The notes under the pieces are model-generated. The model saw nothing but the letters and a program-made list of their open reading frames with translations, made no database searches and had not been told where the DNA came from. A DNA stretch of 36,892 nucleotides from Symsagittifera roscoffensis. Its lineage: Eukaryota; Xenacoelomorpha; Acoela; Convolutidae. The stretch covers positions 1 through 36,892 of the forward strand of contig NW_026971357.1 in the NCBI RefSeq assembly GCF_963678635.1, given 5' to 3'. A program made the position numbers and the translations under genes. Of this stretch, positions 20,305-30,800 are shown piece by piece (the stretch's first letter is position 1; each line of letters opens with the position of its first letter).

Positions 20305-21540
20305 TCATGCGGTTTTTTCATTCAAAAACGACGTTGGACGTACTGAGTCAGCGATAGCGAAGAATTCTTCTGAATTTGTTTTTAGTTTCACAATATGGTC
20401 ATACAGATCATCTTCCGAGAGGAGATTTGTATTTTTGATCTCAAATGATTCAGCGATTGCCATAACCGAGAATTTGTCTATTTGATATTCATCCCATTTG
20501 TTATTTGATGTAAACTCGGCAAAAGCCACCAGATCGCTTTCGGTTTCAAGGCTTTCTGTTTCTATTTCTTCCTGTTCTTCGTCCTGCCGGGTTCCTAAAT
20601 AATTAACGTTTGTAGATCTGCAAAAATTTGCAAAACGACTTCGTTTCGCACATTTTGAACAAATTTTATCTTTCGCCGGGCAAGATTGCAGGTGATTCTG
20701 ATTGTATATGTTTCCGCATTTGTAACATTGTTTTGAATTATTTAAAATGTTATTTTTTGTTGTCCTCTTGTGTTTTGTGATCCGCGCAGATATGGTCCTC
20801 CGCGGAAACCGCCTCGACCTCTTTGTGAGTTTTGGTTATTCGCAGAATTATATCGACCACCCCGAGTGTTTATATAATGTATTGGTTCTTGTTTTGGTGT
20901 AGTTTGTCCCCCGAATGGGTTTATTTTCATAGTACGACTATGTTCAATTCCTTTACTCTTACTCGAATGCATCTTGTGGGGTCCGTGTTTGTGCTAACAA
21001 ATCTTCTGCGATTTTTTCGTTGTGCATGGGTGCTGTAAACATGTCCCTAACCCATTCATCTTCTCTGTTTCCACAATCAGCCCGTGAGGCTAAATCGACG
21101 AGATCTGCATAAAAATTTTCCAGACTTTCCGACTTCTTTTGTTTACGGAAAATAAAATTATATCTCTCAAACGCTACAGTTCTGTTAGTAACCAAGATAT
21201 CTTCTTAGGTAATTTCTGTTGAGCTTGTTTTTGACCCTCGGCTACCAGACAGAGAAAGAGGTAACTCTGGACTCTTGCGCCTGCTTCGTCCCATCTGTAT
21301 GAGTTGCAAAGTACTCCTTTCTCCCGTGCTTTTATGACGTGATTCTCCCAATCAAATCGTTTCTCTTGATTGCGCATCGCGTGTTCGACGAGTGTTGGTC
21401 TGGCTCTCAATAAATTCCGTATCTCGATCCCATCCTTTGCGAATACAGTCATCTCCAATATACCTGCCCACTTTGTCCATTCTAGTGGTGGTTCGGCCGA
21501 CGCTCTCTCCCAAAATGGGTTAGTATTCAGTGGGTTTTTG
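20305..21540 (-). pseudogene. Retrotransposon gag with CCHC zinc knuckle, frameshifted
   Basis: Split into blocks at about 21540-21174, 21195-20959, 20972-20742, 20745-20560 and 20529-20305 in different frames. Recognisable parts are a capsid-like region with ASRADCGNREDEWVRDMF, an Arg/Gly-rich patch (GGRYNSANNQNSQRGRGGFR), and a Cys-rich stretch with CYKCG..., CPAKDKICSKCAKRSRFANF and C spacing of a nucleocapsid zinc knuckle (about 20610-20735). At least four breaks separate the blocks. Confidence 0.8.
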
Positions 21541-21544
21541 GAAT

Positions 21545-21562
21545 ATCCTGCTGGCTGCGCCC
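21545..21562 (-). other. Primer-binding-like site
   Basis: On the - strand, GGCGCAGCCAGCAGGAT directly follows the presumed LTR. It resembles the TGGCGCAGTCGG-type sites of insect gypsy elements primed by serine tRNA, but the expected leading T is G here. Confidence 0.5.
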
Positions 21563-21785
21563 TGTCATACCGGAGGGTATGATATTCTAATCCTTGAATC
21601 CGAATGGATCGAGAAACCTTATTTCTAAAACGGAGCGATATAAAACGAATAGTTGACAGATAACATTAATTCAACTCTGTTTCGTATTTCAATTAGAGTT
21701 CGTCCACTCTGTCTATCAAGGTCAAGTGAGCAGCCGTCTAGGCGTTTAGCATAAGATTATTAGTAATATGAATAACATACATATA
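21563..21785 (-). repeat. Probable 5' LTR of the gypsy element
   Basis: In element orientation the LTR would end ...CCGGTATGACA, immediately before the primer-binding-like site. The outer edge is not certain. A TATA-like stretch lies near 21645. There is no second copy in the window to confirm it. Confidence 0.4.
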
Positions 21786-22555
21786 AGGGTGGTTTTTCGA
21801 TCCAGACCGGATGACACAGAAGCTGCCGATATCTGAGTGTTTAGAAAACATATTTTCCGAAACTCCAGCTTAAATGTTTCGGAAGAAAAAACCTTACCTG
21901 AAAAAATCACCATTTCAGTTTTATTATCGTTTTATGAATTCAGTAAGGCCGTTGAACATCTTTCAGGCCATTTTTCAAAAGAAAATCAGTTCGAGAACAA
22001 TGACTCTATTAAATCAAATTTGTTGAAGGATTAAACTTGTCAGATAAAACAAAAACTTCTTCGAATATTGAACAGCATTACACTTTTTTTCTCTTATATG
22101 TTAGAAAACGGATAGTTGGTGCTTCAAAAGAATTGAACAGTATGACAGTTTGAACTGAAATTCTGACCCGCAAGGTTACCAAATTCAGGATTACCAAAGT
22201 TCGCAAAAAGTATTTTCGTACGGACTATAACCTCTATTTCATATGCGCAATAGCCTTAGAATTGCAGTTCAATTCAGAATTGCAGTTTTTGGTGGCTTTA
22301 ATATTTCCCTCATTTCGGTTGGGATTAAATTCAGCAGCAGTTGCATTTCGATTGCTGGGTAAAATCTAATATAGCAGTTTGCAGCAACCCCAATTTGAGT
22401 TTGCAACATTTTCACCTCTATCAAGTCTCTTTCCAACTGCCTTTAACAATACATACCTGCGCAAAAAGGACCTATTTTAACCAGCGCGGCGATATAAAAC
22501 AATGTTTAGTAGAACAAGCTATATAGTAGAACAAATCGGCGAATAAATAGCTATT
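21786..22555. other. Intergenic stretch, no gene seen
   Basis: Lies between the gypsy LTR and the 458-bp MITE. Short frames only; no repeat family, motif or splice pair was recognised. Confidence 0.4.
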
Positions 22556-22563
22556 TATTTCCA

Positions 22564-23021
22564 GGGTCTAGGACAACAAGCCGAAGGGACTTCAAGCCGA
22601 AGGGACTTCAGGCCGAAATTTAAACTTTGCAAGCACCTCAAATCATTATTTTTTCATCTGTAAAACGTTGCTTGTCAAAATCATAGGCTATTTTACTCCA
22701 TAATAAGCGTTATTTATGACAATGAATCACTTGGGATTGGCATCCGTTAATAATATCAGCCTGTTTTTGAAATGCATAAATTATAGACAAGAAAATTACC
22801 TTCAACCGTGTTTTATTTTTCAACTTTCCTAAACATCATTTGGAGGCTTAAATTTAATGAAAACGCTAATAATTACCGAATAAAGATCATGAAATTGAGA
22901 AATTCTTCGAAAAAATTTTCAAATTAATCATATTTCATGACTTGGAGAGAGAATTTTCGGCTTGAAGTCCCTAATTTTACGATTCGGCTTGAAGTCCCGT
23001 CGGCTTGATGTCCGGCACCCA
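22564..23021. mobile_element. 458-bp MITE with 16-bp sub-repeats, copy 1
   Basis: Flanked by a perfect 8-bp target duplication TATTTCCA (22556-22563 and 23022-23029). Ends are GGGTCTAGGACAACAAGCCG and, inverted, TGGGTGCCGGACATCAAGCC; both continue as direct 16-bp units of the AAGCCGAAGGGACTTC type. There is no coding capacity. An 8-bp duplication occurs in hAT and P superfamilies; which this is cannot be decided without a transposase. Confidence 0.85.
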
Positions 23022-23310
23022 TATTTCCAGACCAATCCAGGCCCAGGAAAGGTTCTAATTCCAATTGCGACTGTGTTATCTTGCTTAGACCGCACACTTT
23101 AAGTTTTGCCTGGAGCGCAGTGTGCGTGTCTTGTCGGTTTTTTTTCTCACTCCTGTACGGCCCAAAACTATCAAATTGTTATTAGAACTTCTAGTTTTCT
23201 AAAACAAAATCAAGATTACTTTTCGCTCAAAATAATTTCAACCATAATCAGCTTCGAGCATTATGGTCAGTTTTTCCAAATAATGTTACGATCCATTTTG
23301 GGCCGTATAA

Positions 23311-23550
23311 CAGAAAAGACATATTCCTGTCTTATTCTGAAGTGAAATACCCGATTAATTTGACGATCTGCTTGTACTGAATTGAACTTCAAACTCTAAA
23401 GAACCTGAAATATATTATCGTATGTTGTCAACTATTTTATCGTCTAACAGAAAAGACATATTCTTGTCTCGTTCTGAAGTGAAATACTGAATTAATCTGA
23501 AGATCTGCGTGTACTGAATTCAACACTTCAAACTATTTAGAACGTCAAAT
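23311..23550. repeat. Two direct ~100-bp repeats between the MITEs
   Basis: The block starting CAGAAAAGACATATTC.TGTC and running through GATCTGC.TGTACTGAATT occurs at about 23311-23410 and 23450-23550. No gene was seen in the spacer; the frame at 23106-23345 has no recognisable features. Confidence 0.7.
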
Positions 23551-23554
23551 ATTT

Positions 23555-24014
23555 TGGGTGCCGGACATCAAGCCGATGGGACTTCAAGCCGAATCGTAAA
23601 ATTAGGGACTTCAAGCCGAATAGTTGCTTATAAAGTCGTGAAATATGATTAATTTGAAAACTTTTTTTGAAGAATTTCTGAATTTCATGATCTTTCTTTA
23701 CTAGTTATTGGCGTTTTCAAAAAATGTAAGCCTCCAATTGATGTTTCGGAAAGATTAAAAATGAAACATGGTTGAAGGCATTTTTCATGTTTATAATTTA
23801 TGCATTTCAAAAACCGGCTGATGTTATTAACGGATATCAATCAGAAGTGGTGCATTGTCATGAATAACGCTTATTATGGACTAAACCTGCCTAAATTTTT
23901 GAAAAGCAACGTTTTACAGATAAAAAAAATAGTGATTTGAGGTGCTTGTAAAGTTTAAATTTCGGCCTCAAGTCCCTTCGGCTTGAAGTCCCGTCGGCTT
24001 GTTGTCCTAGACCC
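23555..24014. mobile_element. 458-bp MITE, copy 2, inverted relative to copy 1
   Basis: Reverse complement of the 22564 element over its whole length with moderate divergence. It is flanked by AAATATTT and AAATATTA (one mismatch in 8). Its separate target duplication shows it is an independent insertion. Confidence 0.82.
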
Positions 24015-24120
24015 AAATATTATATCGTCGATTTTATATTGAACAAATAATTTGCCGATTTATTAATTTTTTGGGGTCAAAAAGGTTCAATAACCGTACA
24101 TTTATTATTTTGCAGAAGCT

Positions 24121-24477
24121 CAGGGGCGGATTTAGAGGGAGTGCTTGATTTAGGGGGAAGGGCGATCCCCCTGCCCGGCCCTTCAGGAAATCGACCCCCT
24201 ACCAACCAAAGGGTCACCCATTTGATATTCTTTTAAGTTGTTTTCGTTTTTGGCTGACCGGCCCAAAATTTTTTCTAAAAGCGCCTTTGGTGTCAATAGA
24301 TAACAATTTTTAGGGGGAAAGCGTTTTATTAAACAGAATCCTCTAAAGTAATTTGGAAGAGCTCAGACAATCAATTTAGTCAACTTAAAAAACTTCGAAA
24401 CTTTTCGAAAATGTTCAAAAATCCGCTACAGTCCATCCCTTCCCCCCGTCTTCGAGAAATTCCCAGATCCGCCCCTG
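24121..24477. mobile_element. hAT-type MITE 44 bp upstream of the channel start codon
   Basis: A 357-bp element with terminal inverted repeats starting CAGGGGCGGAT / ATCCGCCCCTG, flanked by a perfect 8-bp target duplication, CAGAAGCT (24113-24120 and 24478-24485). TIRs of this type and 8-bp duplications are typical of hAT elements. There is no coding capacity, so it is non-autonomous. The interior is partly shared with the truncated copy at 2751 and the copy at 26909. Confidence 0.9.
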
Positions 24478-24528
24478 CAGAAGCTCATTAAAATTGTCGT
24501 TTTATTCAGCTAAGGAATCATCATCATC

Positions 24529-24877
24529 ATGGACAAAAACCAATTGTTATTTGGTGCAATAACAAAATATATAGCCACTGTTGTTTTGATTGTCACACTG
24601 GCGAAATGCGATACGAAGTATACTAAAACGAGCGAAGAGCTCGACAATATCCTGAACAACTACGACAAGAGACTCAGACCCGACTTCGGAGGCGAGCCGG
24701 TCGAAGTCAATGTGTCATTACATCTCGAACGTGTTGATTTGCTCACTGAAACAATGGAGATGGAATCCGAATTCACTTTGCGGCTAAAATGGACAGACGA
24801 GAGACTGAAAGTGTCGAGTGACTTGGGTCAAATTCAAATCACAAGTCAAAGTTTTGCTGACAATATTTGGACCCCAG
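24529..24877 (+). CDS. Channel exon 1: signal peptide and first half of ligand-binding domain
   Basis: Codes residues 1-116 and the first base of codon 117. The ATG is the first in frame after a TAA at 24511-24513 and is followed by a hydrophobic stretch ending ..TLAKC|D, which fits a signal peptide. The exon ends at ACC CCA G before gttata, and the G joins AT of the next exon to make Asp in the conserved WTPD loop A. The reading frame runs on into the intron to 24927, but that tail is not conserved sequence. Any 5' UTR exon lies upstream and was not identified. Confidence 0.92.
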
Positions 24878-27800
24878 GTTATATTTTAAATTATCACTAC
24901 GTCTTTTTAAAGTTAATGCTAAAATGAACTTTATTGTGGCCCGCAGTGAGTTTACATTCAAAAAAGATGCCGTTCCATTATAATCGATAACAAATTAAAA
25001 TCGATTATAAATTGGGACCACGCAATCGATTCTAATCTATTGTAGTTCATTGTTTAGAGAAGTTAAACCGATTTTATTCCAATTAAATTACATTATAATG
25101 GATTATAATCTATAAAAATTGCTTCCAATTTTACTGCAACATTTGCAGCTTTCCTGCATTACTCACAACCTACTCACTTTTAATTGAAGTTTGCAAAACC
25201 ACATCTATCACATTTTAAACCCGGGTATTCTCAATTTTAAAACCTAAGTTGAACACGCCCAAAAATACAAAAATAAAACCACCACCCACATCCCCCAACC
25301 CCCCCCCCCCCCAAAAAAAATCCACACATTTATCCGCTCACCTACCTCCACACAATACCTACCCTCCCCCCACCACTACTAATTGCAGCCCCTGTAAGTT
25401 TGATCGCCTCAAAGGTTTGTGAGAGGATGAGAGAGATGGGGGTTAAACGTGTGTTTGGGTTAGGAGGGGCTAGGTGGCACGCATTTAAGGTATTTTTTGC
25501 ATATTTTTTACGGTTTTTATAAGTCAGAGCAAATGGGGGGGGGGGGGGGGGGAGTGGTAGGTGGTGGTAAAAGAATGAAGTGTGGTAAGATTGATGGTAG
25601 TTCTTGTAATTATTTAGGGGATGGCGGAGACAAAAAAAAACAATTTTTCGCTATAGCCAAATATGTAAAACACAATTGCATTTCAATTTCGATAATTAGT
25701 ACTTTTTTATCGAATTTATAATTAACAATTAATCTCCGCCTAAATTAAATAAGAAACCCCAAGTTAAAATTTTTGAAGCCGAATCTGGACCTAAATCGAA
25801 GTATCTAGGATAGTCACCAAAGTCAAACAGGAAGTAAGTCACCAGTTGTTTGGTGTCGTTGCAAATGTTGAACAGAAGTTGACAAAAAAACTTGAAAATG
25901 TTATCCACAGTGAGGTTCCGAGAACAATAATTGATTAAAATCGATTTTCATGATCAAATTTGATGGCATTAAAATCAAGTATGCACTTTGGAACCAACCA
26001 ATCGTTTTAGTGAAAAATGTGCAGCTGCATTGTGTAGCCTATTCGAACTTGTACCTACCCGCACTGACAAAAATGGATTAGGATCGATTTTAGTATGAAA
26101 AAAGTGCGCTGATTGAGTTTAGATCAATTTTAGTAATAAAAAAGAGAGTTGATCAATTTTAGATCGATTTTAGTATGAAAAAAGTACGAAGATAAAACAA
26201 AAAAGATGAAAACTGATTTGAATCGGTTTAAAATCGATTTAAATTGACCTCAAATCTCAGCTAAAAAAATTGACCCGAATCGATTTAAAATCAACTGATT
26301 TATGTGGATAATTTTATTGAATTCTATAACATCTGGCACGAGTGTTTACATTTAATAATCGAGAATAAAAATTTTCAACAATTTTTCAAAGGGTTTGTTT
26401 TTTTCGCCTTGTTAGCAAAAAAAAATCTATTTTAGTGTGTCGAAAAATCCATCGAAATCGATTTAAATCGAATTTTTAGACACTTAAATTGTTTTAAAGG
26501 TTTCAAAAAGATCGATTTAAATCAATTTAAAATGTATTTAAGTGAGATTCTGATAGATTTAAGTGAGATTCGGATGGATTTTAGTGAGTCGGAAAATCCA
26601 TCAAAATCGATTTGAATTGATTTTTTAGACACTTCAATCGATTTCAAATTTTCAAAAAGATCGATTTAAATCGATTTAAAATCCATTTAAGTTCGTAATA
26701 TGTACATGGTTAATCGATTTGGATCGTTTTAAAATCGATTTAAAATCAATTTAAATCGACCGGAAACTATTTCTGTCAGTGCGGGTACTCACGTTTAATT
26801 AATTTTTGCAAATACATCCCTCAAAGATTAAACCCAGGTCTTCTCAATTTTAACCCTCAAAATTTACACCCATCCGCATTTATCAACACATCACATTTAC
26901 CCCCTCCCCAGGGGCGGATCTAGGATTTTCTCGAGGGGGGGGCGGATTTTCAAAAACTTTTCCAAAATTTTGACGACCTTTTTTTTTTTTTTTAGGTCGA
27001 CCAAATTGATTTTTATTTTTCGCGCTCTCCTAAAGCACTGTTTTGCCCTTATTTTGGCAAAATTTTCTGCGCCGCAGGCAAATTTTTGAAAAAACAGTCA
27101 AAAAAAGCCGTTTTTGGGCACTTTTTGAAAAATTTTGACAAAAAAAATGCGTTTTTTTGGCGCGCGCTCCCCCTCAAAAATAGCATTTATTGGCGCCGAA
27201 GGCGCCTTTAGAAAAATTTTAGGGTCGGTCAGCCAAAAATGGATTTCTGAAAAAGTATCAGAGGGGGGACCCTTTGGGTCGGCAAGGGGTCAAATCCCTG
27301 AGGGGGGGGCGTCCGCCCTCCCCGCCCCCCCCCTAAATCCGCCCCTGCCCCTCCCCCACCTACTCCACCCAACCTACCCCCCTCACCCAACCCAACCTTT
27401 CAAAACACACATAGTTGACTCCCCATAATTTTTTTTTGGGGGGGGGAGAGATCTAAAGGGTGGGGGACGAATTGTAACTGTATGTGGGCGCTCTTTACGC
27501 TTTATGGGAGGGGTTAGGGGCACGCATTTACGGTAACTTTCACGTAATTTTACGGTAAAGGCGAGTAATGGGTAAATGGGGGAATGGTTTTGGTAACTGA
27601 AGGAAGTGTAAAACGTTAGGAGTTAGTGAGAGTAACTTAGGGAGAGAGAGATACAGTTAGAAAAAGACAAGTAGAAAACACTACATCTTTTTGTTGTAGC
27701 CAAATGTAAAACATAATTTAGCGACTGCTGTGCTCAAACTTTGAATATTTGCTTTCACGGTTTTGGAAAATCGCGGCACTGTTTCAAAAAATCTAAATTA

Positions 27801-30800
27801 ATCCATTATTTTCTGTTAAATTTAAATCAATTATATTTCATTATAATCCAATATAATCCATTATAATTAATTGAAATGATATCTACTTTGTTTGTTTTTA
27901 ATTGATTTTCAATCCATTATAATCGATTATTTTCGTATTTCAAGGAGACCGACCATGTAAATCCACTATAATCGATTATTATCCATGTTAATTCTCTGCG
28001 GGCAGTATAATTGATGAAAACTGTAATGAAGATAACAGTAATGGTAGTTAGAGAAACGAACACAACCTATAGTTCTCACCAACTCTGATGATAATATTTT
28101 CCCATTTTAGATCTGTACTTCCCCGAGTCGAAATCAGTGACGAAGATTGACTCGGCCCAATTCGTTCGACTCAACTCAGAAGGAGAAGTGAAACTCTCGC
28201 GAAATCTAAAAGTAGTTTCCAGATGTCCACTTTCTTTCCACAGCTATCCTTTCGACACACAGGTTAGCAAAAACGATTTATATTGAAATGATTCGATCTG
28301 TCAAATTTAATTACTTTAAAGACCAATTGATGAGATAATTTTTGCGACATTATTTTCAGTTTTAACCAATATTCATTCTGATAATTTTACTTGTGAAGCA
28401 TTTTGAAGTATTCAGCCATTCAGCAAACCGTGAATTTATCATTCATGTCCGAAACAAATGTTTTTCATTCTGGAGATTGATGAGTTAATTTTTCAAAAAA
28501 TAGAAATTTCACCTGTGGTTTTATAAACGGCTCTGTGAGCGATTGGTTTACCCATTTATTTGGTTCATATTTTATATTTAGTTTCTTATTTGAAAAGTCA
28601 AATACCATATTCATTTGTGTCCTTAGGCAACATCAAATATGACAGAAGATTATTTTTGTATGTCGATAAGCTATGGAAATTGAGACTATGGGCGACACAG
28701 ATTATGGGCAAAACTGAAACTGAGCAAATATATACCACCCACAATTAGCCAGAAGCTACATTTTTGCAAGAGGATCTGCAAAGCATTGGCTATGAATTGA
28801 AAAAATAAAAGAAAGATTGGCAAAAGTATCTGCAGAGAAGTTGCAGAAAACCAGAACAAACTAAAACTGATAATAGCAGATTTTAAATGGACATTTTGAA
28901 GTTCGCATAATCTTGACTTTTCTCAATTGAAGATTCAAGTTTTTATTATTTAACTACTTTATAATTGTAATATTTTATCGGGTTTTATTTTAAGTTGGAG
29001 TGGTAAGGAAAGGCAATTTTAAGTTGACCCAAAGTAAGTTCCTTTTAGTGTATTATCAGAACGCTGCGTTAAATTTTCTACGCCACCAAATTTTTTTAAA
29101 ATAAGATTTTTTCCTCCTCGTAATAGATCTTTTGCTTGCAAATAAAAGTCTTCGATCCTTTTCATTAACAAAAACTGAAAGAAAATTCGCTGTAATCAAC
29201 TATAGAAACAATACAATTTTGTTCAACAGCTTAAGATTTTTGATTGACAATAAAAGGTGGTAGTTGGTGCAAATTCTAATTTTTTATTCATTTTATGTTG
29301 GGTGCAGGGAAATTTTTTTCCTTTTTTGAATATTTTCGTCATACTTTTTCTCTAGAATTGCCCTAAGACACTTTCAAAAGCTTCAAAAAGCAAATTTCAA
29401 GAATTTTTTTGCAATACTTGATTCTCCGAAAAGTTTAAATTCAAAATTACGGCCGAAGAATGGGGCTGTAATGCACATAAACTCAATTAGCTTAGACCAA
29501 AATTTGTTCACTTTAGTGCTTTTTGACAGGTTAAAATATACTTAAAAATTGAAATTAAAATGATAGGGAGTTACAGTAAAAAGAACCATTTCACCCACAA
29601 AAAACTCTGACATTGTGGGTACTATAAAATTTCTATCAGTATTAACAAATAAATTTGATAGATTTGATAATTTCATTCTGTCTATCTGAAAACTTTCTAT
29701 CACCGGCTCGGTGTTTTGTCCAGTTCCATCTCATAAAATTTTTGAGTTAAATTTAAAAAAAACATTTAAAGTTAATTTTCATCTGGCTCCCCGGGTTATC
29801 AAAAAATGCTTTTCATACAGTTGTCATATATGAAAAAAGAGCAAAATGAAGTGTATGAAAATAGCAAAACAAGCGTTTTTTCCATAATATGAAATTTTAT
29901 TAAAAGCTTTTTTCCATAATATGAAATTGTATGATAAACATTTTTTCCATAAAAGAAAATAGAAAAACTTTTGTTTCGAAATTTTGTGTTTCAACCGAAA
30001 CACTATTCCTGAATTTTTTGTCATAGAAATTCCAGAGTTTAACTGGCAGTTACTACGCAGATAAACTGCCTTTGGTGATTTTCGCCATTAAAGTAAATTT
30101 AATTTTTTTCACGCGGAATTATATGCCAAAAAAGTAACTTTTTGAATATGGCTTGATAGATTTTAGTTTAAAAATTTTTTGTGGTTGAGAAAAAAACAGC
30201 CTGATTTTAAACAAATTTATTTTAGTCTTAGCAAATGAAACAAGATGATAATCGTGTTTACAGATAAAATACTCTCTTATGATTTTTAGATTTTTTGGGT
30301 AATGAACTCATCCTGGACTAATGTATAAACACAGATAGTCAAATTTTGCATGCAAATTTTTTATCGTAAAATTTTTATTTTAGCACAAAAGCAACAATCC
30401 AATACAAAACATTCCGGTTTAAGGTCGCCGGTGGGTGCGCTGGGCGCGAGTCGCCACTTTGCGGCGATAACTGGCTCTAAATTTCGTATTAAGACCTACC
30501 AACTGTTGGCAAGCTCGCAACACGTCTGCATGTGCTTTAGGAGTGCCCTTTGATCATGGAGTCCTTTGGCTACACCAATGATCAAATGCAATTGCGATGG
30601 CTAGGTGAGGTGACTGTGAGCCATTCAGCGTCTAGGGGAGCTAAATTTTATGTTTCAAAACCCTCTCAGACTTTCTACAGTCTGCATTTTGTCACCGGAA
30701 GTTTTGATGATTTGCAAGTGAGTAAAAAATGCATACAAATTTTAGAGAGTGGTGGTTATATGTACATTTCGAACTAAAAACTCCAAAATAAGAATTTTTT

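Larger units (their letters stand above)
16665..21785 (-). mobile_element. Degenerate Ty3/gypsy LTR retrotransposon
   Basis: All standard parts lie in order on the - strand: probable 5' LTR, primer-binding-like site, gag with zinc knuckle, protease region, reverse transcriptase, RNase H, a spacer rich in Thr/Ser/Asn, then integrase. That order (integrase after RNase H) is the Ty3/gypsy arrangement. The reading frame is broken many times, so it is not autonomous. The integrase end stops at about 16670, where the sequence becomes the 15.9-16.6-kb duplicate, and no 3' LTR was found. No envelope gene is seen. Confidence 0.9.
24939..28003. mobile_element. 3-kb composite inverted-repeat element filling channel intron 1
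   Basis: The outer ends are GCCCGCAGTGAGTTTACAT and, inverted, ATGTTAATTCTCTGCGGGC. Next to each end lie many AATCGATTATAAT-type palindromes (24970-25110 and 27830-27990). Inside, two diverged direct copies of one segment (about 25190-25720 and 26800-27720) can be followed through shared phrases such as CACGCATTTA and TGTAGCCAAAT. No clear target duplication flanks the ends and there is no coding region. It takes up nearly all of intron 1. Confidence 0.55.

Noticed and set aside
22564-24014. A single large foldback transposon
   Set aside because: Each arm has its own 8-bp target duplication, so it is two separate insertions in opposite orientation.
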